A DNA stretch of 54,794 nucleotides, taken from Bacteroidales bacterium. Its GTDB lineage: Bacteria > Bacteroidota > Bacteroidia > Bacteroidales > Paludibacteraceae. Positions within the stretch are counted from its first letter, which is position 1. Each line of letters starts with the position of its first letter. The stretch covers positions 1 to 54,794 of the forward strand of contig SUXE01000022.1 in NCBI GenBank assembly GCA_015061115.1, read 5' to 3'. This document shows, in pieces, positions 36,304 to 44,914 of the stretch. The translations under genes and the position numbers were made by a program. The notes below the pieces were generated by a model. That model was not told the origin of the DNA and searched no databases. It saw only the letters and a list, made by a program, of their open reading frames with translations.

Positions 36304-37491
36304 ATGGAAAACGAAATGAATTATGAATTCCATTTGCGAAGTTTTGTAGATGATTATACCGCTGCAGTGGAAAGTTTTGAGAGGGGAAATTATAAAGCTT
36401 TTTTTAGAAACTATAGACCATCAATAGAAAGTTTGTGTATAGGAATACTTACTGCGTTGCATAAGGATGAGGTTGAGGAAATATTGAATGGAACAAAAGG
36501 TTTTAGTAAAGATGGCAAAGCATTTATTGTTGCCCCGTGTAGTGCGAAACCCCGAACTGGAAGATTTCTGATAGATTTGGCAAAAATGGCGATGCTGAAG
36601 CAATTGTCTGATGAAAAAGCGAATAAACTTGTTATTTCTCATATGCAACTTGCTTATTTCACTTTGATTAGAGATTATCATTTTGCAAGCTGCGCATGTC
36701 ATAGCTTCACTGATCCGAAGTCATTTTTGTCGTTTGATAAGAATATGGTTTCTGAGTGCTTGGTCGGCACAAACAATTTCATTGATTTGGTGACTCGTTT
36801 CCTTCCTGAGGATGGAAAGAAAATACTTTTGATGTGTCCGCAGTTGACGGTGGATGTCTCTATCACTTATCCAGATCCAAGTAAGGAGATTGTTCGTCCG
36901 ATTTCATATACAGCGGCTTCTGCTAAGGTCATTCGTGAAACCGAATCGCAGGATGATTATATCGACCGTCAGCAGGCTGATGTTCCTAAGATGGAGCAGA
37001 GTGGTGAGCCGGAGGAAGAACCAGTACCAGACCGTCTGCCATTTAATTACGTACCTGATGTGCCGTATCCAGAGATTGAGCCTGAGTATGATGTGAAAAA
37101 TACAGAGAGCGACATTCAGCTTAATGTCGTCAGCGTCAACGAGAACCAGGAGGATATGATCAAACGTAATCTTCAGAATTATCGTCCGTATATCTCACGT
37201 CCAAAACCGGCTTATCGTCCACGTCCCGTCATCGATGATCAGGATGATGATGCGGAAGAGGAGAATCATGGCACATATTACGAGCACAACAACTATATGT
37301 TTAAGAAATATCGTTGCCAATATAAGGGAGAGATCCAGACAGAGGGAGGCAAACGCTATCAGGTGCCTGTAGAGGAGAATCCGGAATTGTATGATGAGTG
37401 TGAGGTATATTTTGATATCAAGGCTATTCCGAATTTTGATCCGTCACGCCCTGATTTCTTGATCGCTATCAACACAGAAATTATTGATTAA
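36304..37491 (+). CDS. Unrecognised 395-residue two-part cytoplasmic protein
   Basis: I do not recognise this family. No signal peptide or membrane helix is visible. The N-terminal ~170 residues are helical (MNYEFHLRSFVDDYTAAVES) and contain two close Cys-Ala-Cys residues (FASCACHSF near 126-134); the length and helix pattern recall HEPN-like or DUF4145-like helical bundles, but I see no clear R-x4-6-H motif. Residues ~205-330 are acidic, Pro-rich and probably disordered (EPEEEPVPDRLPF, RPKPAYRPRPVIDD). The last ~75 residues form a compact beta-rich domain (MFKKYRCQYKGEIQTEGGKRYQ, ending NFDPSRPDFLIAIN). It is a single gene with its own -7 element and terminator. Confidence 0.6.
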   Translation: MENEMNYEFHLRSFVDDYTAAVESFERGNYKAFFRNYRPSIESLCIGILTALHKDEVEEILNGTKGFSKDGKAFIVAPCSAKPRTGRFLIDLAKMAMLKQLSDEKANKLVISHMQLAYFTLIRDYHFASCACHSFTDPKSFLSFDKNMVSECLVGTNNFIDLVTRFLPEDGKKILLMCPQLTVDVSITYPDPSKEIVRPISYTAASAKVIRETESQDDYIDRQQADVPKMEQSGEPEEEPVPDRLPFNYVPDVPYPEIEPEYDVKNTESDIQLNVVSVNENQEDMIKRNLQNYRPYISRPKPAYRPRPVIDDQDDDAEEENHGTYYEHNNYMFKKYRCQYKGEIQTEGGKRYQVPVEENPELYDECEVYFDIKAIPNFDPSRPDFLIAINTEIID

Positions 37492-37498
37492 TTATATA

Positions 37499-37527
37499 GT
37501 CACAGCAGATTGTCCTGTTGTGACTTT
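37499..37527 (+). terminator. Terminator after the unknown 395-residue gene
   Basis: GTCACAGCAG (37499-37508) pairs with CTGTTGTGAC (37515-37524, one G-U pair) around a 6-nt loop, followed by a short T run. Confidence 0.7.
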
Positions 37528-37538
37528 CCTATTTTGAT

Positions 37539-37991
37539 ATGAGAGTTGTAATTCAAAAAGTGACGCATTGCTCAGTGGAGATTGAATGCAAAATCAAGTC
37601 GTCGATCGGCAGAGGTTTGCTTGTGCTTGTCGGTGTGGAAGATAGAGACACCGACGCTGATATAGAGTGGTTGTCTAACAAGATCGTGAATATGCGTATC
37701 TTTGAAGACGCGAATAATGTGATGAATCTTTCGGTGAAGGATGTCGACGGTGAAATATTGATTGTCAGCCAGTTCACATTACAGGCGTCAACGAAGAAAG
37801 GAAACAGACCTTCATATATCAAGGCATCCAAACATGATTTCGCAATACCCATGTATGAAAAATTCTGTGCGAAAGTCAGCACTGATTTAGGTAAGACGGT
37901 GGGGACAGGAGAGTTTGGTGCGGACATGAAAGTTTCTCTTCTTAACGATGGTCCGACCACCATCTTTATGGATTCGCAAAATAAAGAGTAA
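37539..37991 (+). CDS. dtd: D-aminoacyl-tRNA deacylase
   Basis: Hydrolyses D-aminoacyl-tRNAs (and Gly-tRNA-Ala), proofreading translation. The 150-residue length is normal. Motifs: MRVVIQKVTHCSVEI at the start, the catalytic SQFTLQA near residues 79-85, and the C-terminal LLNDGPTTIFMDS, where most family members have NDGPVT; the Thr substitution is conservative. It lies 47 bp after the previous stop and 11 bp beyond the terminator T tract, so its promoter may sit within or upstream of that terminator. Confidence 0.95.
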   Translation: MRVVIQKVTHCSVEIECKIKSSIGRGLLVLVGVEDRDTDADIEWLSNKIVNMRIFEDANNVMNLSVKDVDGEILIVSQFTLQASTKKGNRPSYIKASKHDFAIPMYEKFCAKVSTDLGKTVGTGEFGADMKVSLLNDGPTTIFMDSQNKE

Positions 37992-38053
37992 AACGCTGCA
38001 AAAAAATGTGATTAGAAATGCATAATGGGTCATGTTTAATTTGACATTTAGCA

Positions 38054-38083
38054 TTTAGCATTTCGAATTTTATATTATCTTTG
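38054..38083 (+). promoter_or_regulatory. Probable pgk promoter
   Basis: TATCTTTG (38076-38083) is a full -7 match, with TTTA (38054-38057) 18 bp upstream at the -33 position. The leader to the ATG at 38120 would be about 30 nt. Confidence 0.5.
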
Positions 38084-38119
38084 TAGCAAATTATTAAACA
38101 AGTTCATATTTTTACAAGT

Positions 38120-39403
38120 ATGCAATTAATTGACAATTTTAACTTTGCTGGTAAGAAGGCAATCGTTCGTGTGGACTTCAACGTTCCATTGAACAAAGAG
38201 ACAGGTGCAGTAAGTGACGACACACGTATTCGTGGTGCTCTACCTACAATCAAGAAGATCATCGCTGACGGTGGTGCAGCTATCTTGATGTCTCACATGG
38301 GTAAGCCAAAAAATGTTAACCCTCAGGAGGGTGATCCTAAGTTCTCTCTAAAGCAGATCATCTCAGCTATTGAGAAGTATACAAAGGAGTTCGGTGTATC
38401 ATCTATCAAGTTTGCTGACGACGCTGCTAACGCTGCTCAGGCTGCTAAGGATTTGAAGATGGGTGAGATCCTATTGCTTCAGAACCTTCGTTACTACGCT
38501 GAGGAAGAGGGTAAGCCACGTGGCATCGAGAAGGAAGATCCTAAGTACGACGAGGCTAAGAAGGCTATGAAGGATTCTCAGAAGAAGTTCGCTAAGACTT
38601 TGGCTTCTTACGCTGAGGTTTATGTTAACGACGCATTCGGTACAGCTCACAGAAAGCACGCTTCAACAGCTGTTATCGCTGACGAGTTCGCTGATGATAA
38701 GAAGATGTTCGGTTTCCTTATCAACAAGGAGCTTAAGGCAATGGACGGTGTTCTTGCTGCTAAGAAGGAAGGCTTCACAGCTATCATGGGTGGTTCAAAG
38801 GTTTCTGATAAGATCAACATCATCACTAACCTTCTTGACCGTGTAGAGAACCTTATCATCGGTGGTGGTATGGCTTACACATTTGTTAAGGCTCAGGGTG
38901 GTAAGATCGGTAACTCACTTTGTGAGGAGGATAAGCTTGACCTTGCTCTTGATATCATCGCTAAGGCTAAGGCTAAGGGTGTTAACCTACTTCTTCCAGT
39001 TGACGCTTTGAACGCTGACAAGTTCGACAAGGACGCTAACACTAAGGAGACAGCTATCGACCAGACTCCAGACGGATGGATGGGTCTTGATATCGCTTCT
39101 AAGTCTATCGCTAACTTCCAGAAGGTTATCGAGAACTCAAAGACTTTGATCTGGAACGGACCTATGGGTGTATTCGAGTTCGATAAGTTCGCTGCTGGTA
39201 CAACTGCTATCGCAAAGGCTGTTGCTGCTGCAACTGCTAAGGGTGCATACTCTTTGATCGGTGGTGGTGACTCAGTTGCTGCTATCAACAAGAACAACTT
39301 GGCTGACAAGGTTTCTTACGTGTCAACAGGTGGTGGTGCAATGCTTGAGTACATGGAGGGTAAGGTTCTTCCAGGTATCGCTGCAATCCGTGGTGACAAG
39401 TAA
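38120..39403 (+). CDS. pgk: Phosphoglycerate kinase
   Basis: Transfers phosphate from 1,3-bisphosphoglycerate to ADP in glycolysis. The 427-residue protein has the PGK signature [13 protein letters not shown] near residues 14-26, [10 protein letters not shown] near 60, [16 protein letters not shown] near 168, and the C-terminal [10 protein letters not shown] (nucleotide-binding) near 378. An insertion of about 20 residues ([20 protein letters not shown]) near residue 135 is usual in Bacteroidetes PGK. The codon pattern is strikingly uniform (many GCT, AAG, GAC), as expected for a highly expressed gene. It is monocistronic, with promoter and terminator. Confidence 0.98.
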   Translation: MQLIDNFNFAGKKAIVRVDFNVPLNKETGAVSDDTRIRGALPTIKKIIADGGAAILMSHMGKPKNVNPQEGDPKFSLKQIISAIEKYTKEFGVSSIKFADDAANAAQAAKDLKMGEILLLQNLRYYAEEEGKPRGIEKEDPKYDEAKKAMKDSQKKFAKTLASYAEVYVNDAFGTAHRKHASTAVIADEFADDKKMFGFLINKELKAMDGVLAAKKEGFTAIMGGSKVSDKINIITNLLDRVENLIIGGGMAYTFVKAQGGKIGNSLCEEDKLDLALDIIAKAKAKGVNLLLPVDALNADKFDKDANTKETAIDQTPDGWMGLDIASKSIANFQKVIENSKTLIWNGPMGVFEFDKFAAGTTAIAKAVAAATAKGAYSLIGGGDSVAAINKNNLADKVSYVSTGGGAMLEYMEGKVLPGIAAIRGDK

Positions 39404-39426
39404 TCCTTATTAAAGGTTTATATATA

Positions 39427-39454
39427 GAGCCGGTTCGAAAGAATCGGCTCTTTT
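39427..39454 (+). terminator. pgk terminator
   Basis: GAGCCGGTTC (39427-39436) pairs with GAATCGGCTC (39441-39450, one G-U) around a GAAA tetraloop, followed by TTTT. Confidence 0.93.
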
Positions 39455-39457
39455 CGT

Positions 39458-39487
39458 TTTGTTTTTATGGATGTTTCGTTATATTTG
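39458..39487 (+). promoter_or_regulatory. Promoter of the six-gene paralogue array
   Basis: TTTG (39458-39461), 18 bp spacer, TATATTTG (39480-39487). It starts directly after the pgk terminator and lies 49 bp before the first gene of the array. No equally good promoter is seen in the short gaps between the later copies, so one transcript may cover all six. Confidence 0.6.
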
Positions 39488-39536
39488 TGAATTGCTGATT
39501 TATAAACTGTTTAATTACCATAAATAATCTACGGTT

Positions 39537-40340
39537 ATGAAAAGTTGCGTCGCCTACATAATTTTACTTTTGATGACGTTTGTGTTCCCGTCTATCGCTC
39601 AAGATTCATATATAGATTATGTGTATGCTGATGGAACAATGGAACGTAGTACAATAGATTTGGATAGAATACATTTCACGTATTTTCAAAAAGAAGGTTC
39701 ATCGTTTATAATTAAAGAGATATTAATAGAAAATGTCTTTGATACACTAACTCCTATGAATATAGGACAAAAAGAATCTAGACTGAGATATTCTGACAAA
39801 TTGAATGTTTCTTTTTATGATGGAGAACCATCTGGTATGTCAGGTCCTTTTATGATAAAGGGACATTTAGATCGTTATGTATTTAGATCAGGTATTGTAG
39901 ATGCTAATAACGGAATTATGGTTGTGTCATTTAATGCTGATAAACGATATGCATACCATAATGGAAAACAGATTTCATCCATCCATGGTAGTATAGTTTA
40001 TTCCAAATTCAGAATTATTCCGGCGTCGATTTTAAGTGAAGAGTTGATAGAGAATCTTAAACCTTTCTATTTAGCTCCAATAACGTTGACTGGGACATCG
40101 AATGTCTCAGATGCCTCATATATAAAATCCATTTCTCCGTCGTGTGATGAGATAACTAATGAAATAAAAAGTATAAATGAATTGTCTGTGGAGCGTGTGA
40201 CTGTAATAAATAATCTTAAGCGAATGGGATATACGTTGACCAGCCAGAAAGGGGAGTTTCCCCTAATCTATAAAAAGGACAACGCAAGTACCGTTAAAAT
40301 GTATGAAACTTATATTGAAGTTGATTTGATAACTGATTGA
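39537..40340 (+). CDS. Secreted tandem-family protein, copy 1
   Basis: First of six tandem paralogues; I do not recognise the family. 267 residues: signal peptide (about 1-21, ending PSIAQ), then a conserved segment with the pattern Y-x-D-G-T-x-E, a central AYHNGKQISSI stretch near residue 140, ENLKPFYLAPI near 178, and a C-terminal block VINNLKRMGYTLTSQKG near 222-238. The mature protein looks beta-rich, with no Cys network and no catalytic motif. The signal peptide and absence of a lipobox or T9SS domain suggest a periplasmic or outer-membrane-associated product. It is the most divergent copy at its C-terminus (FPLIYKKDNAS instead of FPLTYQNQNGN). Confidence 0.72.
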   Translation: MKSCVAYIILLLMTFVFPSIAQDSYIDYVYADGTMERSTIDLDRIHFTYFQKEGSSFIIKEILIENVFDTLTPMNIGQKESRLRYSDKLNVSFYDGEPSGMSGPFMIKGHLDRYVFRSGIVDANNGIMVVSFNADKRYAYHNGKQISSIHGSIVYSKFRIIPASILSEELIENLKPFYLAPITLTGTSNVSDASYIKSISPSCDEITNEIKSINELSVERVTVINNLKRMGYTLTSQKGEFPLIYKKDNASTVKMYETYIEVDLITD

Positions 40341-40395
40341 TATATCATATCTTAACATTATTTGTTTTCTTTTCTCACTAAATAATACATTGCCT

Positions 40396-41175
40396 ATGAA
40401 AAGTCGCATCGCTTACATAATATTATTTCTGACAACATTTATATTCCCGTCTGTCGCTCAAGATTCATTTATAGAGTATGAATATGTTGATGGAACGAAG
40501 GAAAGAAATACAATTGGTACGGAAAGATTCTATTGCCATTATTATCAAAATGAAGGATCGTCATATAGAATAAAGACCATTTATATAGATAATGTCTTTG
40601 ATACATTAATTCCCAATATAGGTTCGCAAATTTTTGACAAATTGATATTTGTATTTAATGATGGAGAGCTGTCCTATTTGGCTGGTCCTAGATATATTTA
40701 TTCTATGGGAAATCGTTTATATGATTATGTTTATAATTCAGATAAAGTAAATCCTAAAGCTGGAATTATGGCTATATCATTTAATTCTAATAAACTACCT
40801 AATTTTGCATACCATAATGGGAAACAGATTTCATCCATTTCAGGTCGTATCTCTTATTTCAAAGTCAAAACCATTCCGTCGAAGATGTTAAATGACGAAT
40901 TGAGAGAGAATCTTAAACCTTTCTATCCGACATCGTTGATTGAAAAATCAGATGGCTCATATTTAGACTTCGTTTCTCCGTCGTATAATGAGGATGAAAA
41001 AAATACAAAGCTAAATGGCTTGTCATTAGAGCGTGTGAATGTAATAAATAATCTAAAGCGAATGGGATATACGTTGGCCAGCCAGAAAGGAGTGTTCCCA
41101 CTTACTTACCAGAATCAAAATGGAAACACTATTCTGATGTATGAAACTAGTATTATGGTAAAAGTCAAGGATTGA
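40396..41175 (+). CDS. Secreted tandem-family protein, copy 2
   Basis: Second paralogue, 259 residues from ATG 40396 (MKSRIAYIILFLTTFIFPSV). It shares with its neighbours the signal peptide, YEYVDGTKERNT near 25-36, FAYHNGKQISSISGRISYFK near 136-155, ENLKPFY, and the C-terminal VINNLKRMGYTLASQKGVFP and ILMYETSIMVKVKD. The last ~90 bp are identical to copy 3 except for one extra base in copy 3, so gene conversion between them is recent. An in-frame TTG two codons upstream is ignored. 55 bp separate it from copy 1. Confidence 0.72.
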   Translation: MKSRIAYIILFLTTFIFPSVAQDSFIEYEYVDGTKERNTIGTERFYCHYYQNEGSSYRIKTIYIDNVFDTLIPNIGSQIFDKLIFVFNDGELSYLAGPRYIYSMGNRLYDYVYNSDKVNPKAGIMAISFNSNKLPNFAYHNGKQISSISGRISYFKVKTIPSKMLNDELRENLKPFYPTSLIEKSDGSYLDFVSPSYNEDEKNTKLNGLSLERVNVINNLKRMGYTLASQKGVFPLTYQNQNGNTILMYETSIMVKVKD

Positions 41176-41219
41176 AAATGACTTGTAAGTTTTGCGTGAT
41201 TCTAAAAATAGATTTGTTT

Positions 41220-41990
41220 ATGAAAAATCGGATGACATATATAATACTGTTTCTATTTGCTATCATTTTTCAATTGAGTGCTCAAATTTCATATGTAGAG
41301 TATCAATATGTTGATGGAACGAAGGAAAAAAATACAATAGAGTTTGAAAGAATGTCTTTCCAGTATTTTCAAAGTGAAAGATTAACATATATGATTAGGA
41401 ACATTTATATAGCGAATGTTTTTGATACATTAACTCCTATGGATATAGCACAAAATATATCGAGGCCGACATGTTCTGACAAATTGATTTTTTCTTTTAA
41501 GGATGGAGAACCATCTGAAGTGTCAGGCCCTTATGAAATGTCTTCTTCTATGGGAAATACTATGCGTATATTATTTAGTTATGGATTTAAATTAGATAAA
41601 AAAGATGCTGATAACGGAATTATGGCTATATCATTTTATTCTTATAGCCTTCCTGATTTTGCATACCATAATGGAAAACAGATTTCATCCATCTCTGGTC
41701 GTATCTCTTATTTCAAAATTAAAACCATTAGGTCGACGATATTAAATGACGAATTAGTAGAGAATCTAAAACCTTTTTATTTAGCTCCAATAACGTTGAC
41801 TGGAACATCGGATATCTCAGATGCTTCATATATAAATTTCGTTTTTCCGTCTTCGTCTAACGAATTGGCGGTAGCTCGCGTAAAGGTCATAAATAATCTG
41901 AAGCGAATGGGATATACGTTGACCAGCCAGAAAGGAGTGTTTCCCACTTACTTACCAGAATCAAAATGGAAACACTATTCTGATGTATGA
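41220..41990 (+). pseudogene. Secreted tandem-family protein, copy 3, frameshifted near the end
   Basis: Third paralogue. From ATG 41220 it reads as a normal family member (signal peptide, YQYVDGTKEKNT, FAYHNGKQISSISGRISYFK, NNLKRMGYTLTSQKG), but one extra T in the run at 41937-41945 shifts the frame. The last ~17 residues become TYLPESKWKHYSDV and the protein stops at 41990. Without the extra base the frame would run to a stop at 42019-42021 and end in the family's usual MVKVKD. Copies 3 and 4 are almost identical over most of their length, so this is a recent duplicate. Loss of the last conserved strand may inactivate it, or the change may be a switchable or sequencing variant. Confidence 0.68.
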
Positions 41991-42066
41991 AACTAGTATT
42001 ATGGTAAAAGTCAAGGATTGAATGTGACATGTAAGATATTTGATAATATTAAATATAGATTTGTTT

Positions 42067-42867
42067 ATGAAATATCGGATATTGTATATAATGCTGTTTT
42101 TATTTGCTTTTCTATTCCCGTCTGTCGCCCAAAATTCATATATAGAGTATGAATATGTTGATGGAACGAAGGAAAGCAACATAATAGATATGGAAAGAAT
42201 GTCTTTCCAGTATTTTCAAAATGAAAGATTAACATATATGATTAGGAACATTTATATAGCGAATGTTTTTGATACATTAACGCCTATGGATATAGCACAA
42301 AATGTATCGAGGCCGACATGTTCTGACAAATTGATTTTTTCTTTTAAAGATGGAGAACCATCTGAAGTGTCAGGCCCTTATGAAATGTCTTCTTCTATGG
42401 GAAATACTATGCGTATATTATTTAGTTATGGATTTAAATTAGATAAAAAAGATGCTGATAACGGAATTATGGCTATATCATTTTATTCTTATAGCCTTCC
42501 TGATTTTGCATACCATAATGGAAAACAGATTTCATCCATCTCTGGTCGTATCTCTTATTTCAAATTTAAAACCATTAGGTCGACGATATTAAATGACGAA
42601 TTAGTAGAGAATCTAAAACCTTTCTATTTAGCTCCAATATCGTTGAAAGGAACATCGGATGTCTCAGATGAGTCATATATAAATTTCGTTTTTCCGTCTT
42701 CGTCTAACGAATTGGCGGTAGCTCGCGTAACGGTAATAAATAATCTAAAGCGGATGGGATATACGTTGACCAGCCAGAAAGGAGTTTTTCCACTTACATA
42801 CCAGAATCAAAATGGAAACACTATCTTGATGTATGAAACTAGTATTATGGTAAAAGTCAAGGATTGA
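42067..42867 (+). CDS. Secreted tandem-family protein, copy 4
   Basis: Fourth paralogue, 266 residues from ATG 42067 (MKYRILYIMLFLFAFLFPSV). It is nearly identical to copy 3 from the MSFQYFQ segment (near residue 43) to SSSNELAVARV, with an intact C-terminus VFPLTYQNQNGNTILMYETS. The ATG is preceded by the same AATATAGATTTGTTT-type spacer seen before copies 3 and 6, which argues for this start rather than an upstream in-frame one at 42040. Function unknown; secreted. Confidence 0.72.
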   Translation: MKYRILYIMLFLFAFLFPSVAQNSYIEYEYVDGTKESNIIDMERMSFQYFQNERLTYMIRNIYIANVFDTLTPMDIAQNVSRPTCSDKLIFSFKDGEPSEVSGPYEMSSSMGNTMRILFSYGFKLDKKDADNGIMAISFYSYSLPDFAYHNGKQISSISGRISYFKFKTIRSTILNDELVENLKPFYLAPISLKGTSDVSDESYINFVFPSSSNELAVARVTVINNLKRMGYTLTSQKGVFPLTYQNQNGNTILMYETSIMVKVKD

Positions 42868-42911
42868 AAGTGATATTTAAGCTTTGTGTGATTCTTAAAA
42901 TATATTAGTTT

Positions 42912-43691
42912 ATGAAATATCGGGTGACGTATATAATACTATTCTTATTTGCTTTTATATTCCCGTCTATCGCTCAGGATTCATTTGTAGAATATGAATA
43001 TGTAGACGGTACTAAAGAAACTGATATTATTAGCTTTGATAGAATGGAGTGTAAATATAGTCTTGATAAAGGGAAATCGTACATAATTAGCAATATCTTT
43101 ATTCATGGTGTTTTCGAACCTAAAAAAGGAGACCCTTATATTTCTTGTTTATGGATAAGTTTTAAAAATGGAGAACCGTCTAATGCCATTGGTCCACGTA
43201 GCTACACATCTATGGGTAATTATTATACTTTATTTCAATATGATTTGTGTTCTGGAAAAACAGTAGCAAATAATGGAATTACGACTGTTTTGTTTAAGTC
43301 TAAAGATACTAATCCGAGAACATCACGTCATAATGGAAAACTAATAAAGTCAATTTCAGGTTGCATCTCTTATTCAAAATTCAAAATCAATCCGTCTTTG
43401 AATTACGGATTGATAGAGAATCTAAAACCTTTCTATTTAGATACGACAAGGTTGACTGGAAATTCATATTGCTCATATATAAAATTCATTTCTCCGTCGT
43501 ATGATGAGAATGCTAAAAAAATAAATATGAACGATTTGTCTTTAGAACGAGTGGCTGTGATAAATAATCTGAAGCGAATGGGATATACGTTGACCAGCGC
43601 TAAGGGAGTGTTTCCGCTTACTTACCAAGATAAAGATGGAAATAAGATTTTGATGTATGAAACTTATATTATGGTAGTTGTTACGGATTGA
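42912..43691 (+). CDS. Secreted tandem-family protein, copy 5
   Basis: Fifth paralogue, 259 residues (MKYRVTYIILFLFAFIFPSI). Family blocks are kept: EYEYVDGTKETD near 25-36, RHNGKLIKSISGCISYSKFK near 138-157, ENLKPFYLD, and NNLKRMGYTLTSAKGVFPLT near the end. The central part (residues ~45-130) diverges strongly from copies 3 and 4, suggesting diversification of the middle of the protein against conserved ends. It ends MVVVTD. It begins 44 bp after copy 4. Confidence 0.72.
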   Translation: MKYRVTYIILFLFAFIFPSIAQDSFVEYEYVDGTKETDIISFDRMECKYSLDKGKSYIISNIFIHGVFEPKKGDPYISCLWISFKNGEPSNAIGPRSYTSMGNYYTLFQYDLCSGKTVANNGITTVLFKSKDTNPRTSRHNGKLIKSISGCISYSKFKINPSLNYGLIENLKPFYLDTTRLTGNSYCSYIKFISPSYDENAKKINMNDLSLERVAVINNLKRMGYTLTSAKGVFPLTYQDKDGNKILMYETYIMVVVTD

Positions 43692-43735
43692 TAGTGGCAT
43701 ATAAGGGGTGTTTGATTCTTAAAATAGATTTGTTT

Positions 43736-44506
43736 ATGAAATTTAGAATATCGTATATAATACTATTCTTATTTGCTTTTATTTTTCATCTAAATGCTCA
43801 AAACCAATATCTTGAGTATGAATATGTTGATGGAACGAAGGAGAGGGAGTCTTTGATTCCAAATCTGATTGTATATAAGCGGTCTTTCTGGAATGACGTG
43901 TATAGTATGACGTCTATAAAAATAGATTTCGCATTCGACTCTTTGTTTGTGCCCCCCAATTCCACCAATCCAGTTAGAGCTGATCATAGATTGATAATTT
44001 TGTTTCAGGATTCAAAGCCTAATGCCATTCAGTTCCCTCGTCCTTTTAATGTAATGTACAATACTATGCCTCTAGATATTGATATTGATTCAAAAGAGTC
44101 GACTTCTAATAATCAAACGATTATGACGTTCAAGTCTGTTGGCAATTTCCCAAATTCTACTTTCCACAATGGAAAACAAGTTTCATCTATATCCGGTAGA
44201 CTTGAATATGTAAAAGACAAGTCTATTTCTCCTTCTGTTATTGATTCAGATATGAGAAAAATATTTTTCCCTCTTTGTCATGAAGTATGGACGGAATCAA
44301 CCACAGGCTCTACATTAAAAATATCTACAGGATCATTTAAGCCTTTGCCTAACGAAATGGCAGTTGCTCGTGTACGTGTTATTAATAATTTAAAACGAAT
44401 GGGATATACGTTGACCAGCCAGAAAGGAGTGTTCCCACTTACTTACCAAAATCAAGACGGAAACACTATTTTGGTGTATGAATCGTATATTTTGATAAGG
44501 TTTTGA
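43736..44506 (+). CDS. Secreted tandem-family protein, copy 6
   Basis: Sixth and last paralogue, 256 residues from ATG 43736 (MKFRISYIILFLFAFIFHLN). It keeps EYEYVDGTKERES, FHNGKQVSSISGRLEYVK near 140-157, and NNLKRMGYTLTSQKGVFPLT, but has the most divergent middle and lacks the ENLKPFY block (KIFFPLCHE instead). It ends YILIRF. It is followed at once by the palindromic repeat region, so array growth stops at a repeat boundary. Confidence 0.7.
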   Translation: MKFRISYIILFLFAFIFHLNAQNQYLEYEYVDGTKERESLIPNLIVYKRSFWNDVYSMTSIKIDFAFDSLFVPPNSTNPVRADHRLIILFQDSKPNAIQFPRPFNVMYNTMPLDIDIDSKESTSNNQTIMTFKSVGNFPNSTFHNGKQVSSISGRLEYVKDKSISPSVIDSDMRKIFFPLCHEVWTESTTGSTLKISTGSFKPLPNEMAVARVRVINNLKRMGYTLTSQKGVFPLTYQNQDGNTILVYESYILIRF

Positions 44507-44803
44507 ATCTATTTAATTTATAATTCATAATGCGTAATTCGTAATGCATAATTGTTGGGAAATACCAACGATAGAATTCCGTAGGGGCGATCCCTTGTGG
44601 TCGCCCATGATATGATATGCCGTCAGGCGTTTGATATTGGTAGACCGTTTTATATAGGAAGCGTAAATACGTCGTTAGACGTTTTATATAGGTAGACCGT
44701 TTGATATTTATAAAAAATGATGTTGGCCACACGTCCATTACCCCTTTAGTGGTTAAAGAGATATTCGAATTTTTGGTTGACATTACCAATTTCGCATTTA
44801 AGC
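44507..44803. repeat. Interspersed repeat region, left end of DUF1963 module 1
   Basis: It holds an AT-rich run of ATTCATAATGCGTAATTC-type motifs (44515-44552). Next is a palindrome GGGCGA-(10 nt)-TCGCCC (44585-44606), then a GCCGTCAGGCG / GATATTGGTAGA segment partly repeated three times (44618-44710), then CCCTTTAGTGGTTAAAG (44741-44758). The same parts recur at 45928-46111, 49481-49613, 50889-51070 and partly at the window end. Compared with 49481 on, this copy carries about 50 extra bases of the GTAGACCGTTT unit. No gene is credible here. Confidence 0.75.
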
Positions 44804-44910
44804 CTAATATTGGTATTCAATGATATAAGTATTTTTCGAAACGCCTTTCATTGTTCCGTCTATGCTATATTCACAATATTTGATGCAATCTCCGTTGGCG
44901 TTGTAATAGT
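44804..44910 (-). pseudogene. Remnant of the YD-repeat-like small ORF (module 1)
   Basis: Read on the minus strand it encodes YYNANGDCIKYCEYSIDGTM and then KGVSKNTYIIEYQY, matching the last ~35 residues of the intact small ORF at 49652-49846. Its 5' part has been removed together with the end of the neighbouring DUF1963 gene, a net loss of about 109 bp compared with module 2. Confidence 0.6.
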
Positions 44911-44914
44911 TTGT

